Positions 26,216-35,381 of a stretch of DNA of 53,018 nucleotides are shown one piece after another. Position 1 is the first letter of the stretch. Each line of letters begins with the position of its first letter. The notes below the pieces were generated by a model, which saw only the letters and a program-made list of their open reading frames with translations, was not told where the DNA came from and searched no databases. Source of the stretch: an uncultured Bacilli bacterium (lineage in GTDB: Bacteria; Bacillota_I; Bacilli_A; RF39; UBA660); contig CANQGF010000004.1 of assembly GCA_947601485.1 (NCBI GenBank), forward strand, positions 1 to 53,018, given 5' to 3'. Made by a program: the position numbers and the translations under genes.

Positions 26216-28251
26216 TGAAAAAGAAAAAAATCTATATAACAATTTTAATTGTTGTTATATTACTTCTTATTGGAGGGTTGTTTTTATACCGTTTTTTAAC
26301 TGATAAAAATAAACTTACTAGTAAAGAGAGAACTTGGATTAATGATAACATTAATAATGTTCAAAATGTTTATGTTATTAAAGATGCTAATATTTTTAGT
26401 AAAGATGGAAGTGGTGTCTTTAATTCCTTTTTAAGTGATTTTACTAATGATTATAAAATAAATATCAACCCAATTAATATAGATGATTCTAATAATAATG
26501 GAAATATTACTTTTAATTATAAAAAAGAAGTTAATGATCAAGATCTTATTTTTTATACCGATCATTATGTTTTAGTTAGTTCTAACTATGAAATAATTAA
26601 TGACTTAAACAATTTAAATAATAAAGTAGTGGGAGTTTTAAATTCTGATTTAGATTATGTTAAAAGTTATTTAAAAAATACATTTTTAACTTTTAAAGGC
26701 TATGATGACTTTGATAGTTTATTTAAATCTCTTAATACAGATATCAATTATATAATATTACCAAGAATGCAATATTTAGATAAAATTCTTGCTAGTAATT
26801 TAGAAATTGTTTATCATTTAAGTGATATTAAAATTAATTATACTTTTAATGGTAATGATGATATTTTTAGTAGTATTTTGACTAAATATTATCATACTTG
26901 GAAGAATAAAATAGATGAATTAATTAAAAAAGAAGAATTTAAAATATTTGTAAATTCTTTAAATATTAGTGATACCGATGTTGATCGTCTTTTAAGTATT
27001 GATTATAAATATGGTTTTGTTAATAATTCACCTTATGAAATTATGATGAGTGGTAATTATGGGGGAATTGTTGCAACCTATTTACAAGAATTTAGTACTT
27101 TTTCTAATGTTTACTTTGATATTACTAAATATCGAAATACTAATAAATTAGCAAATGATGTTGATAAAGGTAAAGTTGATATTTATTTTGATTTTGCTAA
27201 TAATATTTCTTCTAATTATGCTAAAACAACAAGTGGTATTATGACTAGTTTATCAATTATAACAAATAAAAATAATGAAGAAGTATTTAATTCTGTTTAT
27301 GGTCTTCAAGGAAAAGAAGTTTATGTTTTAAATAATAGTAATTTAATGAATTATTTAAGCAATATTGGTAATATTAATATTCATACTTATGATGATAATA
27401 AAGAATTATTTAAATTAAATAATAAAGACGTTATTATTGTATTAGACACCTATGTATATGATTATTATCAAAATAAAAAATTGAATAATTATGTTAGTAA
27501 GTATAATACTTTAATTAATAATAATTATCAATTTAAAATAAAAAGTGAATATGATGTTTTAAATAAATTACTTAATAAATATATCACTTATTTAGATAAC
27601 AATTATATGCTTCAAAAAGGAATTAATAATCATTTAGAAACTCTTAAAAATGGTAGTTTATTAAATACGATTGCTAAATACTTTATTTTAGTTGTTTTAG
27701 GTATTTTTATCGTTGGTTTTATAATATATAAAAATTCTAAAAAAATAAGAATAGCAAGACGTCTTAAAAAAGATGAAAAGATTCGTTTTATTGATGAATT
27801 GACGCTTCTTAAAAATCGAGCTTACTTGAGTGACTTTATGAAAACATGGAATAATAATACGATTTATCCTCAAGCAATTATAGTTATTGATTTAAATCAT
27901 TTACAAGAAATAAACGATAAATATGGTGTTAAAGAAGGAGATCGTCAAATTCAAGGGGCAGCGAATGCTTTAATAAAAACCCAACTTGATAATAGTGAAC
28001 TTATGCGTAGTGATGGTAATGAATTTGTTGTTTATACTATTGGTTATAATCAAAAACAAATTATTAATTATATTCATAAATTAAATAAAGAATTAAAGAA
28101 ATTACCTTATGATTTTGGAGCTGAATTTGGTTATAGTATAATTGAAAATAATTTAAAAACGATTGAAGATGCTTTAACAGAAGCGATTGAAGATATGAAA
28201 AAGAAAAAGTTAAACGATAAAGAAGGAGTTATGAGTGAAAAAAAGAATTAA
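26215..28251 (+). CDS. membrane sensor with degenerate GGDEF domain
   Basis: The 678-residue protein has a first membrane helix at about 5-25, then a long extracytoplasmic region that reads like two tandem solute-binding (SBP_bac_3-like) domains (LNNLNNKVVGVLNSDLDYV; LQGKEVYVLNNSNL). A second helix near 485-505 (YFILVVLGIFIVGFIIY) precedes a cytoplasmic GGDEF domain (DELTLLKNRAYL, VIDLNHLQEINDKYG). The signature GGDEF is replaced by DGNEF near residue 600, so the metal-binding acidic residue is asparagine. Cyclase activity is doubtful; it may bind nucleotide or signal by contact. It is translationally coupled to the gene before, and the gene behind overlaps it by 17 nt. Confidence 0.8.
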   Translation: MKKKKIYITILIVVILLLIGGLFLYRFLTDKNKLTSKERTWINDNINNVQNVYVIKDANIFSKDGSGVFNSFLSDFTNDYKININPINIDDSNNNGNITFNYKKEVNDQDLIFYTDHYVLVSSNYEIINDLNNLNNKVVGVLNSDLDYVKSYLKNTFLTFKGYDDFDSLFKSLNTDINYIILPRMQYLDKILASNLEIVYHLSDIKINYTFNGNDDIFSSILTKYYHTWKNKIDELIKKEEFKIFVNSLNISDTDVDRLLSIDYKYGFVNNSPYEIMMSGNYGGIVATYLQEFSTFSNVYFDITKYRNTNKLANDVDKGKVDIYFDFANNISSNYAKTTSGIMTSLSIITNKNNEEVFNSVYGLQGKEVYVLNNSNLMNYLSNIGNINIHTYDDNKELFKLNNKDVIIVLDTYVYDYYQNKKLNNYVSKYNTLINNNYQFKIKSEYDVLNKLLNKYITYLDNNYMLQKGINNHLETLKNGSLLNTIAKYFILVVLGIFIVGFIIYKNSKKIRIARRLKKDEKIRFIDELTLLKNRAYLSDFMKTWNNNTIYPQAIIVIDLNHLQEINDKYGVKEGDRQIQGAANALIKTQLDNSELMRSDGNEFVVYTIGYNQKQIINYIHKLNKELKKLPYDFGAEFGYSIIENNLKTIEDALTEAIEDMKKKKLNDKEGVMSEKKN

Positions 28252-29092
28252 CAATGCAAAATTAACAATTAAAGATTTTTTCCGTAACATTATTAAAGTA
28301 TTAAGAAGACCAGATATGGTAATATTACCTGGTAATCTTTCTTTTTTCTTTGTTCTGGCAATCATACCTTGTGTATCTTTAATCAGTTATGGAGCATCAG
28401 TATTAAATTTATCAGCTGACTATCTTTATGATTTTATTGCTAATTCTTTTTCCCAAGATATAGCTAATCTTGTTTTGGGGGTTAACCTTAATTATGAAGT
28501 TGGTATCCATTTCTTTATAACAGTTGCCATCGGGTTTTATATTGCTAGTAATGGCGCTGATTCAATAATAACAACCAGTAATAAAATTTATGATATTGAA
28601 AATAATAATTGGTTTAGAAGAAGATTAAAAGCTATTGGCATGTCTATTTTAATTGTTTTATTATTTATCTTTATGTTAATAGTTCCTGTCTTTGGTAATA
28701 CTATTATTTCTTTAGTAAAAGAAGTTAATTTAAATAGTCATATTACAAATCAAATTATGTCTATTTTTGATTTAATTGAAGGCCCACTTACTTGGTTAAT
28801 TATCTTTATTATTATTAAAATTATTTATAAGATCGCACCTGATAAAAAACCTAAAGGAAGAGTAATTAATTATGGAGCGTTATTTGCAACGGTTGGTTTT
28901 GTGGTAGGTACTAAAATATTTTCTATTTATGTAACTAATTATGCTAACTTTAGTCATTTGTATGGTGGACTTGCAAGTATCGTGGTGTTAATGTTATGGA
29001 TGTATTATTTAGCTTATATTTTTGTGGTTGGCATGGCTTTAAATAGTCAAAAAGATGATGATAATTTGTCAAAAAATGGCACTATAAAATAA
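28235..29092 (+). CDS. YihY/BrkB family membrane protein
   Basis: The 285-residue protein has about six membrane helices and the family signature at the N-terminus (GNLSFFFVLAIIPCVSLISYG) plus LYGGLASIVVLMLWMYYLAYIFVVG near the C-terminus. YihY/BrkB proteins are widespread inner-membrane proteins once misnamed ribonuclease BN. Their transport role is unproven. The start is GTG 28235, with AAGGAG at 28223-28228 six bases upstream, inside the preceding gene. It is the last gene of the sensor operon, followed by two hairpin terminators. Confidence 0.9.
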   Translation: MKKRINNAKLTIKDFFRNIIKVLRRPDMVILPGNLSFFFVLAIIPCVSLISYGASVLNLSADYLYDFIANSFSQDIANLVLGVNLNYEVGIHFFITVAIGFYIASNGADSIITTSNKIYDIENNNWFRRRLKAIGMSILIVLLFIFMLIVPVFGNTIISLVKEVNLNSHITNQIMSIFDLIEGPLTWLIIFIIIKIIYKIAPDKKPKGRVINYGALFATVGFVVGTKIFSIYVTNYANFSHLYGGLASIVVLMLWMYYLAYIFVVGMALNSQKDDDNLSKNGTIK

Positions 29093-29110
29093 AATATTTA
29101 GAATAGAATA

Positions 29111-29153
29111 TAAATATGTACACAAGTATTACTTAGTACATATTTATTTTTTT
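29111..29153 (+). terminator. intrinsic terminator after the YihY gene
   Basis: TAAATATGTAC and GTACATATTTA are perfect 11-bp arms around a 14-base loop, followed by seven T. Confidence 0.75.
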
Positions 29154-29202
29154 CGATATCAATTCTAGTATTTTTTACTAACGATATTGAAAAGTAATAC
29201 TT

Positions 29203-29230
29203 AAAGGAAAGCTAGTGTTTTCCTTTTTTT
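29203..29230 (+). terminator. second hairpin with T run before htpG
   Basis: AAAGGAAA - GCTAGTGT - TTTCCTTT, then T run. It may be a back-up terminator that insulates htpG. Confidence 0.6.
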
Positions 29231-29250
29231 AAAACCTTAAATTGATAGTA

Positions 29251-29279
29251 TTGACAAATATAGATGGTTATACTATAAT
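29251..29279 (+). promoter_or_regulatory. consensus promoter of htpG
   Basis: TTGACA (29251-29256), exactly 17 bp, TATAAT (29274-29279): a full consensus housekeeping promoter. Confidence 0.85.
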
Positions 29280-29282
29280 AAT

Positions 29283-29309
29283 TTAGCAATCTAGCAATTA
29301 GACTGCTAA
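29283..29309. promoter_or_regulatory. CIRCE-like HrcA operator
   Basis: TTAGCAATC - 9 bp - GACTGCTAA matches the CIRCE layout TTAGCACTC-N9-GAGTGCTAA, with one imperfect arm position. It starts four bases after the -10 box, overlapping the expected transcription start. HrcA repression and heat induction are therefore expected. Confidence 0.82.
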
Positions 29310-29324
29310 AAGGAGAGAAAAAGA

Positions 29325-31181
29325 ATGAAAGAATTTAAAGCAGAATCTAAAAGATTAATGGAATTAATGATTAATTCGATTTATACTAATAAGGAAATAT
29401 TTTTAAGAGAAATTATTTCAAATGCTTCTGATGCCATTGATAAATTACATTATAAATCATTAACCAATAAAAATATCAAGGTTAAAAAAGATGATTTTGC
29501 GATTGTGATAAAAATAGACAAAGCAAAAAGAACTTTAACTATTTCAGATAATGGTATAGGAATGACAAAAGAAGAACTAGAAGCTAATTTAGGAACAATA
29601 GCTAAAAGTGGTTCTTATGATTTTAAAACCCAAAATGAAAAGAAAGAAAACATTGATATAATTGGTCAATTTGGTGTTGGTTTTTATTCCGCTTTTATGG
29701 TTGCATCTAAAGTTTTAGTCATATCAAAATCTTATGGTAGTGAAGATGCTTATGCGTGGGAATCAAGTGGAATTGAAGGATATACTATAAGTAAAAGTAA
29801 TAAAGATACTTATGGAACAGATATTATTTTAACTATTAAAGATGAAGAAGAATATAATCGTTATTTAGAAAATTATGAAATTAAAGAAATAATAAAAAAA
29901 TATTCGGATTATATAACTTATCCAATTAAAATGGAAGAAGAAATAAGTGAAGATGATAAAAAAGATAAAGAAGTAAAATTAGAAACAGTTAACACTCTTA
30001 TTCCGATTTGGCGAAGAAATAAAAATGAGATAACTGAAGAAGAATATAATACTTTCTATTCTGATAAATTTTTCGATTATGAAAAACCACTTACGCATAT
30101 TCATACTAAAGCGGAAGGTACTTTAGAATATAATTCATTAATTTATATTCCATCACATGCTTCATTTGATTATTATTCTAAAGAATATGAAAAAGGATTA
30201 CAATTATATTCAAATGGTGTCTTAATTATGGAAAAATGTGCTGATTTAGTTCCTGATTACTTTAGTTTTGTTAAAGGTGTTGTTGATTCTTCAGATTTAT
30301 CACTTAATATTTCACGAGAAATGCTTCAACAAAATCGGGTTTTAAAAACAATAGCTAGTAATATTGAAAAACATATTAAAAATGAATTATTAGATATGTT
30401 AAATAATAAAAGAGAAGATTATTTAAAATTTTGGGATTCATTTGGTCTTCAATTAAAAGCAGGAATTTATAATAATTATGGCATGGATAAAGATAAAATA
30501 GAAGATTTATTAATGTTCTATTCTTCTAAAGAAGATAAATTAGTTACTTTAAATGAATACTTTACTAATAATAAAGAAGAAAAAGCTTTATATTATGCTT
30601 GTGGTTCATCTATCGATCAAATTAAAACATTACCCCAAGTAGAAAGTTTAATGAGTAAAGGAAAAGACATCCTTTTATGTGATAGTTATTTAGATGAATT
30701 TGTCTTTAAAATTATTCTTAAATATGAAGATAAAGAATTTAAAAATGTTTGTTCTGATAATCTTGATTTAGATACTGAAGAAGAGAAAAAAGAAATTAAT
30801 AGTTTAAATGAAAAATCTAAAGATTTATTAGGGTTAATGAAAGAGGCATTAAAAGAAACATTGGATGTTGAAGAAGTTAGATTTACTAGTAAATTAAATA
30901 ATCATCCCGTATGTTTGAGTACAACTGGGGCTATATCTGTAGAAATGGAAAAAGTTATGAATGCGATGCCGACAAATGAAACAGTTAATGCTAAAAAAGT
31001 TTTAGAAATTAATTATAATCATCCAATAGCTAAAAAAATCGAAGAATTATATAAAAATGATAAAGAAGAACTTAAAAAATATAGCAAAGTTTTATATGCT
31101 GAAGCTCGTTTAATCGAGGGATTACCTATTGATAATCCAACTGAAATAACAAATCTTATCTGCGATATTTTAGCTAAATAA
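29325..31181 (+). CDS. htpG: molecular chaperone HtpG (Hsp90)
   Basis: This is the bacterial Hsp90: an N-terminal GHKL ATPase (EIISNASDAIDKLHYKSL, SDNGIGMTKEEL, GQFGVGFYSAFMVA), a middle client-binding domain (SLNISREMLQQNRVLK) and a C-terminal dimerisation domain. The length of 618 residues is normal. The start ATG 29325 has AGGAGAG upstream. The gene is monocistronic with a consensus promoter, a CIRCE-like element in its leader and a terminator. HrcA control is therefore likely, unlike Bacillus subtilis, where htpG is not in the HrcA regulon. Confidence 0.97.
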   Translation: MKEFKAESKRLMELMINSIYTNKEIFLREIISNASDAIDKLHYKSLTNKNIKVKKDDFAIVIKIDKAKRTLTISDNGIGMTKEELEANLGTIAKSGSYDFKTQNEKKENIDIIGQFGVGFYSAFMVASKVLVISKSYGSEDAYAWESSGIEGYTISKSNKDTYGTDIILTIKDEEEYNRYLENYEIKEIIKKYSDYITYPIKMEEEISEDDKKDKEVKLETVNTLIPIWRRNKNEITEEEYNTFYSDKFFDYEKPLTHIHTKAEGTLEYNSLIYIPSHASFDYYSKEYEKGLQLYSNGVLIMEKCADLVPDYFSFVKGVVDSSDLSLNISREMLQQNRVLKTIASNIEKHIKNELLDMLNNKREDYLKFWDSFGLQLKAGIYNNYGMDKDKIEDLLMFYSSKEDKLVTLNEYFTNNKEEKALYYACGSSIDQIKTLPQVESLMSKGKDILLCDSYLDEFVFKIILKYEDKEFKNVCSDNLDLDTEEEKKEINSLNEKSKDLLGLMKEALKETLDVEEVRFTSKLNNHPVCLSTTGAISVEMEKVMNAMPTNETVNAKKVLEINYNHPIAKKIEELYKNDKEELKKYSKVLYAEARLIEGLPIDNPTEITNLICDILAK

Positions 31182-31188
31182 TTTTTAA

Positions 31189-31219
31189 AAGAGTAGAGTT
31201 AAAAATTCTATTCTTTTTT
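31189..31219 (+). terminator. intrinsic terminator after htpG
   Basis: AAGAGTAGA and TCTATTCTT pair with one G-U, followed by T run. Confidence 0.7.
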
Positions 31220-31272
31220 GATGTCTAGTTAATAAAAATATTAAGGAAAAATAGTGAAAAAGTCAAAAAATA

Positions 31273-31281
31273 TGATATACT
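31273..31281 (+). promoter_or_regulatory. extended -10 of the LTA-synthase family gene
   Basis: TGATATACT is a TGn extended -10. The -35 region (GTGAAA near 31254) is weak. Confidence 0.4.
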
Positions 31282-31304
31282 TATAAAGAGAAAGTGAGAA
31301 AGAT

Positions 31305-33248
31305 ATGAAAAAAGTACAAGTCTTTTTTATTTATTTAATTAGTTTTATTTTTATGGAATTTTTATTTAAATTCTTGTTAATGGATCATGTTTTTGCTATT
31401 GCCAATATTAATATGCTTTTATTTTTAATTCCTTTTAGTTTTCTTTTAAGCATTTTAACTAATTTATCTAAAAGTGAAAAAGCTAATTTTATTATTTGTT
31501 TAGTTATTTTAGGTTTAATTTCTGTTTGGTTTAGTGCCCAATATGTATTTAGAGATTATTTTGGTTTTTATATCTCTTGGGGTGCTTTTGGTCTTGCAGA
31601 TCAAATTGGTACCTTTGCTGGTAAGGGAGTAGTTGAAACTTTAAGAAGGCTTCCTGGTATAATAGGTTTATTTGTGCCATTTATTTTAACCATTATTTTT
31701 CATAAACATATTAATTTTCGTCATAGCAAATGGCAAAAAAGTGGAATTATGCTTATATTAGTTTTAATTACTTATGGAATATATTTATTAGGATTAAATA
31801 TTAATAAAAATAAAAATTATTCACCTTATAGTTTATATCATAATTTTAATGATATTAATTTAAATGTAGAAAATTTTGGGGTTATTGATTCTTTAATTAT
31901 AGATACTAAAAGAACTATTTTTGGTTTTGAAGCTAAAATTGATACGAATATAGATAATCCTTTAAGTGGGAGTGATACAGAGAGTCCAAAAGAATATGGT
32001 TATAATATTTTAGATATTGATTTTGATAGTTTAATAGCTAATGAAACAAATAGTACGATTAAACAAATGCACGAATATTTTAAAAATGATGCCGGTACGA
32101 AACAAAATGAATATACAGGAATGTTTAAAGATAAAAACTTAATTCTTTTTATGGCCGAGTCATTTAATGAAGTAGCGGTTTCTCCGCAACTTACCCCAAC
32201 ACTATATAAACTTGCTAATTCAGGTTTTGTGTTTGAAGATTTTTATACTCCGACAATTTTTAGTACTATAGGTGGTGAATTTCAAGAACTTACTGGTTTA
32301 TATGCTCAAAGTCTAGATGTTTTAAGTAGATTTAGAAGTGGTAAAAATGCCTTTCCTCAAGGAATTTCAACTAAATTTGAAAATGAAAATTATAGTACCT
32401 ATGCTTATCATAATAATTCTTATACTTTCCAAGATCGAAATAAATACTTACCTAGTTTAGGTTTTGATAATTTTCTAGCTTGTAACAATGGTATTGAAAA
32501 ATTAATTAATTGTAATATCTGGCCAAGAAGTGATGTAGAAATGATCGAAGCCACAGTTAGTCAATATGTAAATGATGATAAATTTATGGTTTTCTATGCC
32601 ACTAATTCAGGACATTCTTCTTATGATGGATTTAATTCTAATCAAATGGCTAAAAAACATAAAGATGAATTTTTATCTTTTAATCTTCCATATTCAGAAA
32701 GAATTTCAACTTATTTAGCTGCTCAAATGGAACTTGATAGAGCATTAGAATCTTTAATTAAAGCTTTAGATGAAGCTGGTAGATTAGAAGATACCGTTAT
32801 TGCTTTAGTAGGAGATCATTATCCGTATGATTTACGAATTGATGAAGTTAATGAAGCAGCATCTTATGAAAAAGATGAATTTGTAGAAGTTAACCATAGT
32901 AAATTTATTTTATGGAATAGTGAAATGGATACTGTAAAAGTATCTAAAGTTGGAAGTCAAATAGATGTTATGCCAACCATTTATAATTTATTTGGTATTC
33001 CTTATGATTCAAGATTATTTATTGGTAAAGATATTTTAAGTACTGAAGGTGGACTTGCTATCTTTGCAAATAAAGAATGGGTAACAGATAAAGGTACTTA
33101 TATGACAAGAACAGGTAAATTTATACCTAAAGATGGTGTAACTGTTGATGATGATTATGTTAATCAAATGATTAAAGTAGTCGATAATAAAGTGGAAATG
33201 AGTAGAAAAATAATAATGAATGATTATTATAGTAAACTTAGTTTATAA
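31305..33248 (+). CDS. LTA synthase family sulfatase-fold membrane enzyme
   Basis: The 647-residue protein has about five membrane helices in the first 165 residues, then a long extracellular alkaline-phosphatase/sulfatase-fold domain. Motifs: LILFMAESFNE near 275 (metal-binding glutamate), the threonine nucleophile region TPTIFSTIGGEF near 320, FYATNSGHSSYDGF near 425 and VGDHYPYD near 505. This is the architecture of lipoteichoic acid synthase and related phosphoglycerol transferases, which move glycerol phosphate from phosphatidylglycerol to a polymer outside the membrane. Whether it is a true LtaS, a primase or another phosphotransferase is not decidable here. It is monocistronic with a strong terminator. 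Confidence 0.88.
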   Translation: MKKVQVFFIYLISFIFMEFLFKFLLMDHVFAIANINMLLFLIPFSFLLSILTNLSKSEKANFIICLVILGLISVWFSAQYVFRDYFGFYISWGAFGLADQIGTFAGKGVVETLRRLPGIIGLFVPFILTIIFHKHINFRHSKWQKSGIMLILVLITYGIYLLGLNINKNKNYSPYSLYHNFNDINLNVENFGVIDSLIIDTKRTIFGFEAKIDTNIDNPLSGSDTESPKEYGYNILDIDFDSLIANETNSTIKQMHEYFKNDAGTKQNEYTGMFKDKNLILFMAESFNEVAVSPQLTPTLYKLANSGFVFEDFYTPTIFSTIGGEFQELTGLYAQSLDVLSRFRSGKNAFPQGISTKFENENYSTYAYHNNSYTFQDRNKYLPSLGFDNFLACNNGIEKLINCNIWPRSDVEMIEATVSQYVNDDKFMVFYATNSGHSSYDGFNSNQMAKKHKDEFLSFNLPYSERISTYLAAQMELDRALESLIKALDEAGRLEDTVIALVGDHYPYDLRIDEVNEAASYEKDEFVEVNHSKFILWNSEMDTVKVSKVGSQIDVMPTIYNLFGIPYDSRLFIGKDILSTEGGLAIFANKEWVTDKGTYMTRTGKFIPKDGVTVDDDYVNQMIKVVDNKVEMSRKIIMNDYYSKLSL

Positions 33249-33252
33249 ATTT

Positions 33253-33284
33253 AGAAAAGTTTGGTATTTGCAAACTTTTCTTTT
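33253..33284 (+). terminator. intrinsic terminator after the LTA-synthase family gene
   Basis: AGAAAAGTTTG - 7 bases - CAAACTTTTCT, a perfect 11-bp stem followed by T. Confidence 0.75.
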
Positions 33285-33316
33285 GGCGTTAAAATAAAAA
33301 TAGGAGTGAATAAAAA

Positions 33317-34465
33317 ATGGAATATGTAGTTATTGGCTTACTTCTTTTAACTATTGGATTAGTAACTATTTTAATTTTTAAAAATACTGGTAATAAAAAT
33401 AGTGTTGATATAATTGAAAGAATGGGTAAATTAGAACTTAATCTTAATAAAGAAATAGCGGATTTTAAAATTAATTTTAGTAAAGATTTACGAGGGGATT
33501 TTGAAAAATTAATTCAAACTCTTGATTATAAGTTAAATTTAATTAATGAAAGAGTTAATAATAGTTTAGAAGAAAATTTTGATAAAAGTAATAAGACTTT
33601 CATGAATGTTTTAGAAAGACTTAACAAAATAGATGAAGCTCAAAAAAAGATAGATGGTTTAAGTACCGAAATTGTTTCATTACAAAGTGTTTTAACTGAT
33701 AAAAAAACGAGAGGAACATTTGGGGAAGTTAATCTAGAATATATTTTAAATAATGCTTTTGGACCAGCCTCAAATAATGGTAAACAAAATATTTATAGTA
33801 TTCAACATAAATTAAGTAATGGAAGTATTGCTGATTGTTTATTGTACGCTCCCGCTCCTTTAGGGACGATTGCTATCGATAGTAAATTTCCTTTAGAAAA
33901 TTATCAAAGAATGGTTGATAAAAATCGAAGTAAAGAAGAAAGATTATTATTTGAAAAAAATTTTGTTAATGATATTAAAAAACACATTAATGATATAAGT
34001 GATAAATATATTATTCCAGGCGAAACTTCAGATGAAGCGATTATGTTTTTACCTGCCGAAGCTCTTTTTGCAGAAATTAATGCTTATCATCCTGAATTAA
34101 TTAACTATGCTTATGATCGAAAAGTGTGGATTGCAGGACCAACTACACTTATTAGTACCTTATCTATTATTAGTATGATTTTAAAAAATATGGAAAGAGA
34201 TAAATATGCTGAAGTTATTCATACAGAACTTGATAAATTAGGAGTGGAATTTGGTCGTTATAAAGAACGTTGGGATAAACTTTCAAGAAGTGTTAAAAGT
34301 GTTAATCAAAGTTTAGATGAATTACATACAACTACAGAAAAAATTACCAAAAGATTTCAAAGTATTAAAAATGTTGATGTTGATAAATTAAATAAAAGAG
34401 ATGATGAATTAATTACTACGCAAGAAGAAGAGAAAGAAGAAGATTATGAAACTATACCTAATTAG
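33317..34465 (+). CDS. rmuC: DNA recombination protein RmuC
   Basis: The 382-residue protein has an N-terminal membrane anchor (VVIGLLLLTIGLVTILIF), then a long coiled coil (about 25-115) and the RmuC domain with KKTRGTFGEVNLEYIL, IAIDSKFPLENYQRM and WIAGPTTLISTLS. The IDSKFPLE segment belongs to a restriction-endonuclease-like core. RmuC limits inversion between short repeats; its biochemistry is not settled. AGGAG lies ten bases before the ATG. The end overlaps the next gene by 20 nt. Confidence 0.93.
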   Translation: MEYVVIGLLLLTIGLVTILIFKNTGNKNSVDIIERMGKLELNLNKEIADFKINFSKDLRGDFEKLIQTLDYKLNLINERVNNSLEENFDKSNKTFMNVLERLNKIDEAQKKIDGLSTEIVSLQSVLTDKKTRGTFGEVNLEYILNNAFGPASNNGKQNIYSIQHKLSNGSIADCLLYAPAPLGTIAIDSKFPLENYQRMVDKNRSKEERLLFEKNFVNDIKKHINDISDKYIIPGETSDEAIMFLPAEALFAEINAYHPELINYAYDRKVWIAGPTTLISTLSIISMILKNMERDKYAEVIHTELDKLGVEFGRYKERWDKLSRSVKSVNQSLDELHTTTEKITKRFQSIKNVDVDKLNKRDDELITTQEEEKEEDYETIPN

Positions 34466-35048
34466 TAACAATTTATTGCTGGATCATTTAGATTTTACTG
34501 ATTTAGATTTAGATGTTGTAAGAGTAATACGTCCTTTATCTATAGATGGTGAAAATAACGCTCTTAACATTAGCAATACAAAAGAATTACAAAATATTCA
34601 TAAAATATATACAAGTATTTATAGTAGTGCCATTTCCACATCTAAATATTTATCCCAAAAGTTACAAATTCCTTTGATTTTAACGGAAGAATTAAATGAT
34701 TGTAAAGTAGGCCATCTTGGTAGTAAAAATATGAAAATGGTTAAAGGTTTGCAAGATCATGAATTTACTTATAAACTTTCTGGTGGTGAATCACTAGTTG
34801 ATGTAGGTAATCGTTTAAATGATTTCATTAAGAAAATTAAAGATGATAATATTTGTTTATTTACTCATAAAAGAGCCATATTAGGTTATTTATTAAAATT
34901 TGCTAAAGTTGGTTATAATTTAGATGAAAATTTAATATTAGAGTTTAATGATAAAATTATTTATGATGATACTGATACTTCTTATGATATATATGAAATA
35001 ACTTATGATAATAATGAAGTAATAAATATTGAAAAGATAAGTAAATAA
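34446..35048 (+). CDS. histidine phosphatase-fold protein lacking the catalytic His
   Basis: The 200-residue protein follows the phosphoglycerate-mutase-like phosphatase pattern: IYSSAISTSKYLSQKL (normally YSSPL.RA..TA), GGESLVDVGNRL and the late FTHKRAI in place of V.SHG. The opening LxRHGxT motif reads YLISNNLLLD, so both the arginine and the phosphoryl-accepting histidine are absent. It is therefore probably a non-catalytic member, or it has another role. The start overlaps rmuC by 20 nt and has only a weak AAGAAG before it, suggesting coupled translation. A shared bidirectional terminator follows. Confidence 0.65.
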   Translation: MKLYLISNNLLLDHLDFTDLDLDVVRVIRPLSIDGENNALNISNTKELQNIHKIYTSIYSSAISTSKYLSQKLQIPLILTEELNDCKVGHLGSKNMKMVKGLQDHEFTYKLSGGESLVDVGNRLNDFIKKIKDDNICLFTHKRAILGYLLKFAKVGYNLDENLILEFNDKIIYDDTDTSYDIYEITYDNNEVINIEKISK

Positions 35049-35061
35049 TATTAAATCGTAC

Positions 35062-35090
35062 AAAAAGCATCCATTATTCGGATGCTTTTT
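35062..35090. terminator. bidirectional terminator between convergent genes
   Basis: AAAAAGCATCC - 7 bases - GGATGCTTTTT, a perfect 11-bp stem flanked by A and T runs. It serves the phosphatase-fold gene on plus and overlaps the last codons of the minus-strand zinc-ribbon gene. Confidence 0.85.
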
Positions 35091-35289
35091 CGTCATCTTC
35101 ACAAGTATCAATAGTTATCCATTCTGTTGTGCCACATTCAGTACATATTTGCGGTACTAAAACTTTTTTCCCTTTTGGCAAATCGATTTTTTTGACTAAA
35201 TCAACACATAAAAGTCCTGATTCAGCATCGATATAACAACGACCTTGAGTTTGAGCTTCTTGACATTTGCTACAACCCGGTTTCTTCAT
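35074..35289 (-). CDS. small zinc-ribbon-like protein, hypothetical
   Basis: The 71-residue protein has the cysteine pairs GCSKCQ (5, 8) and CTECG (near 49-52), plus single cysteines in RCYID, LLCVD and DTCEDD. The two CxxC knuckles suggest one zinc ribbon. I do not recognise the family. GGTGAGA lies upstream of the ATG. The gene is divergent from pduL and terminated by the shared hairpin. No membrane segment is seen. A role in nucleic-acid or protein binding is only a guess. Confidence 0.7.
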   Translation of the reverse strand: MKKPGCSKCQEAQTQGRCYIDAESGLLCVDLVKKIDLPKGKKVLVPQICTECGTTEWITIDTCEDDEKASE

Positions 35290-35353
35290 TTCTTATCTCA
35301 CCATTAATATTATGGTAATAATAATTAATTTTATACCTATTTATTTTATGAGA

Positions 35354-35362
35354 TGGTATAAT
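35354..35362 (+). promoter_or_regulatory. extended -10 promoter of pduL
   Basis: TGGTATAAT, with TATAAT at 35357-35362. No convincing -35 box. TAGGTGAG precedes ATG 35382. Confidence 0.5.
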
Positions 35363-35381
35363 AAGATTAGGTGAGTAATTG

